DNA of 64,000 bases from contig QLIY01000605.1 in NCBI GenBank assembly GCA_003260075.1, forward strand, positions 27,364 to 91,363, written 5' to 3'. This stretch comes from Phallusia mammillata (Eukaryota; Chordata; Ascidiacea; Phlebobranchia; Ascidiidae). The notes beneath the pieces are model-generated. The model saw only the letters and a program-made list of their open reading frames with translations. It made no database searches and had not been told where the DNA came from. Both the position numbers and the translations under genes were made by a program. Positions 20,236 to 31,023 of the stretch are shown one piece after another (within the stretch, counting starts at the first letter, position 1; each line of letters begins with the position of its first letter).

Positions 20236-23200
20236 ATGAATTATATCAATGGAGAAGTCAATAACTCAGAGGTCAATTCCTACCCCCATCTTGGTCTGCA
20301 ACACGACGATTTTCGAAGCGCCGCACACGCATTGGTGGATCGCATTATTGACTATTACGGAACACTTGCAGAACGCCAAACCTTTCCCAATGTAAAGCCA
20401 GGTAAAACAGCTCAGTGCGCGTTGTTTGAAATTTGTCAACATTTGCATTGAGTTACTTGGGTAAATTTTCAAAACAATTGTGATATGTTTAAAAGAAAAT
20501 TTATACCTAAACGTAAAGTACGAAACAGAAAGATAATAATACAGCGGTTGACTGGTCGTAAGTATTTGTTGCAATAGTTTTTACCTTCGAAATAAATCCT
20601 AGATTTCAGGCCGCGTGTTACTCACTTTACTTTAATTTTGCTTGCAAAATAACTGATTCGTAATTTTAGCACAGTAATCAGAAAACCAAGTACGTCAAAT
20701 CGCAGAGAAAAGTTTCGACAGTTGCGACAGCTTACGCCTACCAAGTCAGTGTAGGAACTAGAACATTCTTGGCGAAAATAAACTTTAATAGCCAATATTG
20801 TTGGCTCAGGGTTGAAAACTTACGTGTCTTGTTTAGGTTTTATGAGAACGCTCCTACCTGGTCAAGCCCCTGAAGAAGCAGAAAATTGGCCTCAAGTATT
20901 CTCGGATGTCGAAAAAGTAATCATGAAAGGTTCGACGCATTGGAATTCAGCAGGGTTTCTTGCTTTCTTTCCATGTGGTACTAGTTATCCCGCGTTGCTA
21001 GGTGATTTGCTGTCTGGTGCTGCCAATCCCATTGGCTTCTCCTGGGTACGTAAAAAAAACGTGTTTTACTGGCATTAAATATATCCGTGTTACAAAGGTC
21101 AAACGAAAGCCAAAATTTACTCACGAAGTTACGTTATTCATCTAAATCAGGGGTGTGCAACCTTTTTCGTCGGTGGGCCATATAACCAATTTCGGACATC
21201 AAGCGAGGGCCACAATTTTTTTTTTCATGTACCGTATTACACGTTTTTACCCTCCTGTTGGTGCGGCTTGCATTATAATATCATGTCGATATTATTTTCA
21301 CATCCCTGCGTTTTGTTTTATTTTGCGTTTAACTTTAAAATGTTACGTACAAGCAAGTTTCGTCGCAACACTGCCTTTCACAACAAAGTAATTGTTTACT
21401 AAACAAAGAGGTATATTACGTCACATTCGGTATAGATACGCAACAAGCACCCAGTGCGAAAAGAAGACCATAGATCTGGGTGAATTAACTTCCATGCGCC
21501 GGCTTAGCTGATTCTTACGTATAGCAACTTAGGAGATTTATCGAAAACTAGCGGGGATTGTTTGCTAAAATGTGCATGTTTACTTGCTCTGAATCAGAGT
21601 GTTGTTGAGGGCCACACTAAATGGCTTGGCGGGCCGGATTGTGGCCCGCGGGCCGCGGGTTGCACACCCCTGATCTAAATCATAATTTGTAACATGTTGC
21701 GTCGAGTGTTTGATTCAAATTATTACCGCTAGTACGTGGCGCCTCACAGTTCCAACTTTTGACAACTGTCAATTTATTAAAAGCTAATTGCTTTTCATGC
21801 ATATTCGCATACGTTGAGATTGATCGTATTTTTTTCTATGTTTGTCTTTTCTACCAATGATAATGAACTACTTTGCGAACAGGCTTCTTCTCCAGCATGT
21901 ACTGAGCTGGAAACTGTCATGATGGACTGGTTAGCAAAAGCCCTAAACCTTCCCGAGTTTTATCTTCATAATGGTATAGGTCCTGGAGGGGGAGTTATTG
22001 AAGGTGAAATATTATGCCTATACGCAAGTGCTACAATGCACATTAAACAACAAAAAATCTAAGAAACCCACCTATAAAACGTAGATTCTTGTTCGACAAA
22101 ACTTTGAACTTTCCGGTTTGCAGTTTGTGGCTAAAGTATAATTGTTTTTGGACAGATTCAGTTGGCACCAAAAAATATATAATACTATACAAGCCTGGAT
22201 AAAAACGATACTCTATCTCAGGGGTGTGCCCGCCAAATCCGGCCCGCCAAATCCGGCCCGCCAAGACGTCTGGTGTGGCCCTCAACAACACTCTGATTCA
22301 GAGCAAGTAAAAATGCACATTTTAGCAAAAAATCCCGGCTAGCTTTTTAGTAAATCTCCTTAGTTGCTATACGTAACAAGAATAAGCTAAACCAACGCAT
22401 GGAACTTAATTGGTCTTCTATGCGCACTAGGTGCTTGTTGCGCATCTATACCGAATGTGACGTAATATACCTCTTTGTCAAGTAAACAATGACTTTGTTG
22501 TGAAAGGCAGTGATACGACAAAACTTACTTGCACCTAACATTGTAAAGTTGATTTTAAACGCAGGGTTGTAGAAATAATATTGACGTAATACTATAATGC
22601 AAGCCGTACCAACATTAGGTAAACAACGTGTAAAAAACATGTGTGGCCCTCGCTTGATGTCCGAAATTGGTTATATGGCCCACCGACGAAATAGGTTGCA
22701 CACCCCTGCTCTATCTTATACATTGGTTACACAATGTGTTAAAATAGTCAAATGATGCCAGTACCCACCTTGTTTATGTCCAATTTTTCAATATTTACTT
22801 AGGATTAGCTAGTGAAGCAACGTTGATGACACTTTTAAGTGCGAGGAGTAAGGCAATTCGTACACAGCTATCTCTACATCCCAACCAAACTCATCATGAC
22901 ATTGCCAAGCGTCTGGTGGCCTATTCTTCCAACCTAAGCAATTCATCTGTAGAAAAAGCAGGTAAACATATTGAGTTTCGTGTTATGTCATGCAGAAGTA
23001 GTGCGTTGTCAAAGAAGTTCAATAAGTGTTTTCAGTTTCAAACTATTTATTGATTTTCGCAGGCAAAATAGCGTTGGTTCATTTAAAATTACTAGAAGCG
23101 GACAAAGACGGGTCACTGCGGGGGGAAACTCTTCTGGCTGCAATAGAGATCGACAAGAAAAACGGAAAAATACCGATATATGTAGGTTAATATTTTTGTT

Positions 23201-26200
23201 GAACAATACGCCCAAAATAGCGACTATGGACAAAGAATAATTGAATAGCTATGTAGGTTTGTGCGTCACTTGGAACTACAGCCTGCTGCACATTCGATGA
23301 TTTGACAGAAGTCGGGCCTATATGTAAGTGTTAAGGCTGGACTGATATCATGTTTTTACTTTAGTGACAACATATAAAAAAAAACATTAATCTTGTTCAT
23401 TTTCTGGCCAGGGCTTCTCCATCACATATAACACAACAAAACACTATCAAAAGTTGTATTTAAAAATATTAAAACAGTTTTTTGTTAATTAACTTCTTAG
23501 ACAAACAATAAAAAGTTGTATTGCTTATAGCTACTTTAAAATACTGTTGTGCAGGTTTGCATTAACCATTCCGCAGTATTGTTTAGTGTCTGTTTTGAAA
23601 GAACCGTAACGACCGAAACTTTAAGCAAGGTTACTCAGTCGCGGAGCAATAGCTTAACAATGCAGAGTGCGCTATATCTTACTTGAAAAGTGGATCGCTT
23701 TTACTTTCACGATTCAAACATATATTTGTTACCCTATCACAACAAATTACTTACATTTTCAATGTAAATATTTTTCTAATGTTAAAAATTAAAATTGCTG
23801 ATTGGGCAAATCGGTCTTTCGGCACGTCTCAGACGTACAAATATTGATCTACTGGTGACTGGGTCAAAAGTCTGTGTCAAGTGTCTTTTTGTAAAACAGT
23901 GGCAGAATCGACAGATAAACATTTTTTCGTTTGTAAAGTTATCAATGCTTCGTCCGATACCGCCAAAGTATACTTCGTGATATTTTTTTACATGGTATAT
24001 CATGTAGAAAATCTACATTTGAAAAAAGCAAAAGCAGTCCGGAAACTACAAAAAAATGTTTTATTTCAGGCGAAAAAGAAGGAATGTGGCTACACGTTGA
24101 TGCCGCTTATGCCGGGAGCGCTCTTCTTTGTCCAGAGTTTCAATATATTAGGAAGGGTTTGGAGGTACAGGCAATAAAATAAATAAATGTTCTTTACGGT
24201 TTTACTTCTGGAGTGTTGCAAGTTGCAACCCCTGATGAAGGCAACTTTGAAAATGACGTTAAAACGCTTTTGCCATAGCATTATGTAGTTAATATATTAA
24301 CAGTGGCAGCAACAGTTTACATAACAACGTTCTTAAAAACGAATGTATTTTTTTATTAAAACGCCTAGTTTGCAAAGTTATTTGTAATATCCATTGACAA
24401 GCTTACCATAAATTCGCCCTTTAAAACCACATAAAATTAATTTCAAACTATTTGGGATTGTAATTTCCTTCACCTTTCCACACAAACTTTGCGAATAAGT
24501 AAATATTTATAATCGCGATTATTTTCAGTTTACAACGTCGTTCAACTTCAACCCGCACAAATGGATGATGGTCAACTACGATTGTTCTGCGTTGTGGTGA
24601 GCCATACACAATCTAATAAAGTTAAGGTCCAGGTTTATGTAAATCTAGTCCTGATCCGGTGTTGGTGCATTTTATGCAGAGAACTAATAGCAACTAGCGA
24701 GGCCTTCGCGAATTGTGAAGAAATTGCTTTAAACTAAGTTCATTCTTATAGTTACAAATGGCTCGAGCGGTTTGTAAACATATCATACAAACGAAATAAG
24801 CCTTTTTAAACTTACAACAACAATAAATTTAACTTTCTTACCAACAACTTTTAGAGTTTGGAGTAAAGCGATTGACAGATAAATACAGATACTGCAGCAA
24901 CAGCTTCCCAAACAATGTGAACATTTCTGTCAACCTCAACAGCAAACCGGTGCCCTACAGGTTTCAAGCTCATTCAATCACACAAAGCGCAATACCCGTG
25001 ACTTGTTTTAGATACCTAATTCGGTTAATTAGACCCGCGGCATTACAGATACTATTTAAATTGGCACACCCAAAATCGCATGGTTTTCGCACCTGTTTTT
25101 TTTCCCTTTGTGATCGGGAGTGGTCTGGTCTCTCTTTGAAAGAGGCAAAGTCAAAGGAAATCACACATAACAGAAAACATCGCTTTTCAAGATAAGTCCT
25201 ACACATACATAAATGCGTACTTCAAAGGTACGACAAATTGAATAACTTTAAAGCAAAATGAAGCTCGCCTTGTAAAGGCAACTTTATTCTCATTTCATCA
25301 GAGTTTACACATTTAGCTTTATGATCTATTAATCACAAACAAATTATATTCAATTACTTTATCTAAAGTTTGCAAATTCAAACCAGCAACTTAACGAACT
25401 ACTCGTGGTCCCAATAAAACTTGACACTAAACCAGGGGCGGGCAACATACGGCCCGCGGGCCGGATCCGGCCCGCGACGGGATTTTGAGCGGCCCGCAGA
25501 CAGTTTCAGGTCTTACATGATAATGTGGTCCGCGGCCACAGTCTGCCGCAATCCCCCGCTACTTGCTTACTGCGTCAAATTATAGTTGTAACGGACAGTA
25601 ACGCTCCCTAATAACAAAAAAACTTTCCCGCCGTTGTTACCATTGCACCATACGTCCATTGTTACGACATAACTGCCAACCTTGTGTGTGGCCTGCTTTC
25701 ACGGTTTCCTTTGTTTCCACACGTACGTGTAGCCTAGTTAGTGTTTCAGCAGTGTCCAAGTCTGTGGTGAATAGTTTTATGTTATATCAGTTAGATTGTT
25801 TGGACTGTATTGTAATTGCGACGTTCTTGATTGTATTTAGTTTAGGTGGTCAAAAACCCGTTTTAAATCACTGGATAAATATTCAGGAATCCGGCCCGCC
25901 AGGTACTTCATTTTTCCATATCAGGCCCGCCGACTGGAGAAGTTGCCCGCCCCTGCACTAAACTGTCAAAAGCACAGCAGAAAAAAAAAGAAACTTCAAG
26001 GGTATTATTACGTCATATAGCATTCTAACATTGTAGTGCAATCACACGACTTGAGATGTGACGTAGGCATACGGTTGAGTGATTACCATGTTACGTTTAG
26101 TATTACAAATAATGATGCACCTAAAATGGTTCGGGGACCTAAAATGGAACCGAATAATCAGCCCTGGGGCTGAATAATTTCGGCCGAATAAGGGCGAGCC

Positions 26201-28912
26201 TAAAATCCCCGATTATATGGATGTTTCCAAAAAACCTTGTGTTGTTGATGCCAGTAAAGTCACTTAATAATGCGGAAGTTTACTAAACTTGTAATATTTG
26301 GCAGACAACGTTGCTCGTATTTTATAGATACAACAATTAGTCAATTTATAATGTTTCATTGGCGGAAATGAAAGTTTAGGTATCAATTCCATGCAATCGA
26401 AACGTTTGGTTGGGGCCAAAGTTTTAAAATAGTTCGAAAAACCGAAACATCGGAAAACAGCATAGCGGGATGTTAATGTTTAGGCCAGAAGAAACTTCGG
26501 TACATCAGTTTGCCATCGACATGGACCTCAATATACAGACCGAAAAAATAAATATTCCTACGAAACGAAACAAACGTTTTTGAACAAATCTTTGTTTCCT
26601 ACAAGGGTCCTTTTTGCGGTTGCCCAGTTACGTTTTGCGGTTGCCCAGTTAGCATTTTCATTTCATATTGCTATCCTATTGTACTATCGGGTTTACTCAA
26701 CGTTGAATTCTCAAACGTATTTCTGCTTTTGGAATTTGCTCAGTTTAGAATCAATAAACAAAACCAACGAAGCTCTACCGTGTCATATCGGTCCAAGGCG
26801 TGAACACGCAAGGCAAAAGCCTTAATACTTACAACCCTGATTATAATTTTTAACAACAACCCCCTTTAAGATGCGATCAGCAGCATATGTGTAGTAAGCT
26901 CTTCAACGCGGCCCGTATAGATGATTTGGTAACATTTTTTACACAAGGCGATGAGAGGCAAGAGGTGAACATACGTTTTACATGTTTGTATAATTCAGGT
27001 TTAAAAACAGCTCTCATGCCGTAAACGCACTCAATGTGGACCCCATATACCTTCAACACGAAGAAATGGGCAGCGCCATTGACTACATGGTATGTAGTTT
27101 GTGTTTACCTGTTTCGTTTTCTTTTTTTTTCAAAATAATACAAAAATCGAAGTTAAACAACAAAACACTAAACAGACTGAAAACTTCTGAAATCATCCAC
27201 CGTATATCAAAGTTTTCAGTATGTTACTATAAGCGACTATTGTCTCCATCCCTCATATTGAGTCTGTGGTGACCCGTGAACATTGATTGTACAACGCACA
27301 GTTCATATAAAACACAAAAGAATGACCTTTTTGTTTCAGCACTGGCAGATTGGGTTGGGCAGGCGGTTCCGTGCCATCAAAATATGGTTTGTGTTACGTA
27401 TGGTTGGTTTGGAGGGGCTGCGAAGTCACGTGAGGAGAGGAGTTGCCGAAGCAAAACACCTGGAGGGTTTGGTAAAAAAAGACAGTCGATACGAAATCTT
27501 GTTTCCAGTTACACTCGGGCTCGTATGTTTTCGATTGAAGATAGAAACTTTTGATGAAGAGGTAAAAACTAGAGATGTACCGAATATTCGGTTTGCCGAA
27601 TTTATTCGGCCGAATCGGTCATTTTTTCAAAGATTCCGAATCTTTTACGAACACAAATTTAAAGCGTTAAACGTGACTTTTCTGCTTATTAAGGTACCAC
27701 GCAATCTTTCAAAAGCCCCAACTTAACGAAAATCGCGTAACTGTTTATCTTTTTCAACACATTATCATTTTTTACACTGTGGTCAAGAATTAGTAATTCA
27801 TTGGCAGGTTGCCAATCATGCTTGAGGCAATTTAAACCCCACAGAACGAAAATGAGGACGAAACACAACTATCCTGCACTAGTTGCCTGGATGATAAACA
27901 TTTTTTCATGTCAAACGCGTAGCGTACGACTTCGCGTGACGTCATAAATGATTCGGTTGATTCGGCCGAATTTATTCGGCAAAACCACCGAATATTCGGT
28001 TTCGGCCGAATCGAAATTTTGCCGATTCGGTACATCACTAGTAAAAACGTTAAACTATATCTCCTCAATGTGTTTTTGCTGCTCTATAATAGCTATGGGA
28101 TAGGATAAACAAAAATATGTATTGATTTTGAAACCACACATTTTACATTAAATCTATATCTACATTTTGACTTAAAGGCAACTTGCGCAGCAAACACAAT
28201 TTTTTGCACAAAGCTTGAAAGAACCACAATAATTGAACAAATAAACACCAAAACAGCAGTATACTGGTCCAGAGTTGTAAGTCGGGCCGGGTTCGGGCTT
28301 AGGTTTCTTGATTTGGTCCTGACTTTACACTCTGTGTCAATATTTTTGTGAATAAATTTAAGTAGCTAGTTGCCGGTTGCTGGACCTGACCTAATGTCAA
28401 ACCGCCCTAAACCGCCATGTCCAAGACCAATTGTCTATTATTGCCCATTGTGTTTGTTGTCCTGATTTTTCCCAAGGCTTGAATGAAGGGCCTGTCAATC
28501 AAACTTTTGGGTATAAACGGGCTTCTCAAAAACGATTGGGGTTCGGGCCGGGTTTCGGGCTTGTACGTTCGGGACCGGTTTCGAGCACCAATTTCAGGCC
28601 CGCTTACAACTCTGTACTGGTCATTATAAGTCCCATTTGGTCACAGATCTTTTCACAAATATTTATCATTGTATCTCCTAGAAAACGAATGAACTGAATA
28701 GAAAGGTGTACGAAGCCATACACGCCGACCGAAGATTCTTTATCACTCCTGCAAGCGTCGGGGGAAAATTCTTCATTCGAATAGCGACCGGACATGTCAA
28801 CTGTAGTACCGCTAAGCTTGATGAGTGTTGGAATGTCATACAAGACGTAACTGAGAACTTGCTGGGCAGCAGTCCACATCTGGATGAATATACTGCTGAT
28901 TGTAGCCGATAA
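20236..28912 (+). CDS. Aromatic amino acid decarboxylase-like PLP enzyme, copy B, with Asn at the PLP-stacking His
   Basis: Eleven exons: 20236-20401, 20837-21045, 21883-22003, 22803-22961, 23063-23181, 23257-23323, 24070-24164, 24529-24596, 26999-27089, 27340-27561, 28682-28912. Phases and lengths fit exactly and give about 515 residues, close to the usual 480-510 of group II decarboxylases (DOPA/aromatic or histidine decarboxylase). Landmarks: [20 protein letters not shown] near residue 17, [10 protein letters not shown] at 126, [11 protein letters not shown] with the pyridine-binding Asp291, NFNPHKW with the PLP Lys323, Tyr364 in IDYMHW, and [16 protein letters not shown]. The motif [16 protein letters not shown] has Asn212 where DOPA decarboxylase has His192, as in insect aromatic acetaldehyde synthases. 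The product is probably cytosolic; the substrate is unknown. Two MITEs flank exon 3 in inverted orientation and one abuts the exon 10 donor. It converges with the receptor gene ending at 29983. Confidence 0.9.
21148..21672. mobile_element. hAT MITE at the same target site as the 12763-14645 element in copy A
   Basis: The termini CAGGGGTGTGCAACC and GGTTGCACACCCCTG are flanked by ATCTAAAT at 21140-21147 and 21673-21680. The flanking intron is the same as around 12763-14645, but the inserted element is a different one of 525 bp. It belongs to the same family as 22219-22708, in the opposite orientation. Confidence 0.92.
22219..22708. mobile_element. hAT MITE with filled/empty site pair between the two gene copies
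   Basis: The termini are CAGGGGTGTG and CACACCCCTG with 8 bp duplications CTCTATCT at 22211-22218 and 22709-22716. Copy A has the uninterrupted site at about 15168, which proves insertion after the copies diverged. Its sequence is the reverse complement of the family member at 21148-21672. Confidence 0.93.
24597..26998. other. Large intron 8 of decarboxylase copy B
   Basis: A 2.4 kb intron between TTGTG|GTGAGC and AATTCAG|GTTTAAA. It contains the hAT at 25433-25955. Near 26100-26215 there is an odd patch with CCTAAAAT repeats around an imperfect palindrome (CAGCCCTGGGGCTG). No exon was found in it. Confidence 0.6.
25433..25955. mobile_element. hAT MITE in decarboxylase intron 8
   Basis: Starts CAGGGGCGGGCAACAT and ends TTGCCCGCCCCTG, with perfect duplications CACTAAAC at 25425-25432 and 25956-25963. 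The GGCCCGCGGGCCGGATCC subterminal block is shared with the elements at 12763 and 41029. Confidence 0.92.
27570..28040. mobile_element. hAT MITE inserted on the exon 10 splice donor
   Basis: The inverted termini TAGAGATGTACCGAAT and ATTCGGTACATCACTA are flanked by perfect duplications GTAAAAAC at 27562-27569 and 28041-28048. The duplicated 8 bp are the first bases of intron 10, so the element starts at intron position 9 and leaves the exon with a donor made of the duplicated bases. The interior is rich in TTCGGCCGAA. Confidence 0.92.
28270..28614. mobile_element. hAT MITE in the last intron of the decarboxylase gene
   Basis: Starts CAGAGTTGTAAGTCGGGCC and ends GGCCCGCTTACAACTCTG, with perfect duplications TACTGGTC at 28262-28269 and 28615-28622. 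The interior is rich in GTTCGGGCC. Relatives lie near 43300 and 59109. Confidence 0.92.
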
Positions 28913-29982
28913 CATTGACCACGCAAAAAAAGCAGTGTTAAGACTTGTTACAACGTTGTATCGTTGCAAATGTTATTGCACAAGTCATTCTGCAGTTACC
29001 TTCGAAGTAGACCCTTGTTAGTATTTTTAATGTTTCTGTCCAACACCACAAAAACAGACGAGTTTTGTGTAGCCCCTGTTTGTGTAGCCCAATGTGAAAT
29101 ACCTACCCCGTTAAATGCCGTTTTAGTGGCAAGAGCTTTGTCGTAACAAGTGGATTGTTTATAGCATGTATTAGTTGTCTAGCACAAATGTTTTCGTAAA
29201 TCATACCTTTCATTTGCGACATGTTAAGCAAAATACAAATCAATAATCTTAGCTTTTATGTGCATTATTACCAGAAGTATTGACATAAGAATTTCTAATG
29301 TATTCTTTTTGTACATAATTGTAAAAGTTTCACGAGTACTACAACCCTTAGGTCAAGGATATAATTCTTTATTAGCATCTTCACGTCATTCGTTAATACT
29401 ATAAGCGAGCACATTAAAAAAAGGAAACGGAACAACACCATGAAGCCATGCAATGGGTCGGGCTGAAATTTCGGGAGCTACGCAAGCAACGAACGCACCA
29501 TCTATTGTGTAAATGCGCCAAACGTATTTAAACTCACGAATCGTCATTACAGCACCATCTTGCGCAGATCCGTCATGACTCAGCATTTCATCCAGTATGG
29601 CTCTTCATTGCATAAGATCGCAGCACTTTGATACCAGAAGAGCAGTGGGTGATCATCACTTATTTACATTAAGGGCAGATTTGATGTGACAAAGCAAACA
29701 AAAAACGTTTATATTTTTGTACCGCAGCTTCGGCCAAAGACCTATACACAGGCGACAAGGTGATGTTACACACAGCATAACTAAATATTATCACTGTGAA
29801 ACAATTAATATCTTCTCAAAACACAGATAAAATAAAACTGATAAGAGCGGGTTAGGAAGGCGTTAGATTTTGCCATTGGCAGGACATGTTGGAGACAGTA
29901 TGCATATTAAGGTTGGCGTTTGCAAGCACATCACATTTTTGTACACGATCGGTGTAAGTCACCTTTCCAATTCGCTTCAGCT
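28913..29982. other. Convergent 3' ends of the decarboxylase and receptor genes
   Basis: The two genes end toward each other about 1.07 kb apart. The stretch should hold both 3' UTRs. A minus-strand frame at 29386-29586 has no splice or family support and is likely UTR. Confidence 0.5.
29368..29373 (-). terminator. Candidate polyadenylation signal of the CUB/EGF/FN3 receptor
   Basis: AATAAA on the minus strand, about 610 bp downstream of the receptor stop codon at 29983-29985. It is a plausible end of that transcript, unproven. Confidence 0.35.
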
Positions 29983-30338
29983 TTAAACAATCGTGCTTCT
30001 GAAAAACAAAAACAACGGATGTTAGATATTTAACATTGCAGTGCAACATTACATGGTACAAAAATGGTTGTAGCACATTTTTACACAAACTACCATAAAT
30101 TTGTTTGTGATCAGTTTATCTTCACAACACACAACACTAAAGGAACATAGTATCAATCGTTTTGGGAATGCGAAGGTGCAACATGCAATTTCAAGCAAAT
30201 CATGCTTTGGGTTTCAGAAAAATAAACAGGAAAATAACACACAAGCAGGACGCATACTTTTTCTCAAGCGAGTTTTTCCCCTGGGCCCTCAGTAGGTTCG
30301 GTATAAGAAGTCGCTGCTGGAACGCTAGGGTCCACGCG

Positions 30339-30375
<37 letters not shown>

Positions 30376-31023
30376 TGTCGGCCGGAGTCGTCGAAGGCGC
30401 CGTTGTCATCCCCCTTTGGTGCGTATGTGCCCGCGCCCCTGTCCAACACAATATGTTTGTGGACTCAACAAAATCGCAGCGTGAAAAACCCGCTTGGCGT
30501 TATTATAGCGTCTTACAATACAGTTTTTAGTCAGTTAAAATGGTATCAATGATGCTTTTTCGTGCAATTGATTTATTATTTGACGGATCCCACGATTAAA
30601 TGCAGAAAACGTTACTGATATTTTTTAATTAGATTAACATTTTATGCCTAACCCACATTAACTTGCTTTTTCAATTTTAGGTTATCATATACCGGAAGGC
30701 GATTAATTTTGAAATCATCATTTACCATGCTGATTCATACAAACATTGGTGAAAAAATATCATTGAAAATTAGATTGCATTAATTCGATCTACAAAGCAA
30801 AAACCAAACACACAAGCAAGTAGACGTAAGGTTGAGATCAGCCAATCACGCAGGTACTCAAGCATAGATTATAAAGTGGCAATCAGGATATTTAAAAGAA
30901 GCACTTACTTTCTGCGTCTGTAGCAGAAGTATATGAGCAGTATGATAAGAAGTAAAGCGATAAAACTGCAAATCACGATGGCAGCAATCTCGCCAGGTGT
31001 CAATCCACTCGGCGGCGCCTCGA
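29983..31023 (-). CDS. Transmembrane helix and very short tail with PDZ-ligand-like end
   Basis: Exon 30909-31023 encodes [20 protein letters not shown] and the rest of a hydrophobic helix of about 24 residues, then Tyr-Arg-Arg-Arg. It ends in phase 2, so the 16 bp terminal exon 29983-29998 adds only K-S-T-I-V and TAA. The C-terminus T-I-V fits a class I PDZ ligand (S/T-x-hydrophobic). The splice was placed at TTTTTCAG|AAGCACG. The intron between them carries a run of 35 C. Confidence 0.75.

Larger units (their letters stand above)
16019..20655. repeat. 2318 bp block present twice in tandem (16019-18336 and 18338-20655)
   Basis: The two blocks align at a constant offset of 2319, separated by one n at 18337. 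The only difference I found is G at 17467 versus A at 19786. Each holds the tail of copy A, about 1.57 kb of unique upstream sequence, and exon 1 of the decarboxylase. The n and near-perfect identity point to an assembly redundancy (overlapping contigs or two haplotypes) and not a biological triplication. Confidence 0.85.

Noticed and set aside
24208-24270. CCTGATGAAGGCAACTTTG followed by AAAACG, similar to the hammerhead-like core at 39459
   Set aside because: The stem and GAAA positions do not fit; probably a chance or very eroded copy.
24872-25195. Plus-strand 107-codon frame in decarboxylase intron 8, with a TDKYR string reminiscent of the family
   Set aside because: No acceptor gives a stop-free join to exon 8, while exon 26999-27089 joins perfectly and supplies the expected residues.
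29931-29998. A longer receptor tail of about 25 residues read from the last exon
   Set aside because: It requires dropping one A at the acceptor; the correct phase gives KSTIV and an immediate stop.
30264-30451. Gly-rich or Pro-rich open frames
   Set aside because: They are only translations of the 35 C run and its flanks.
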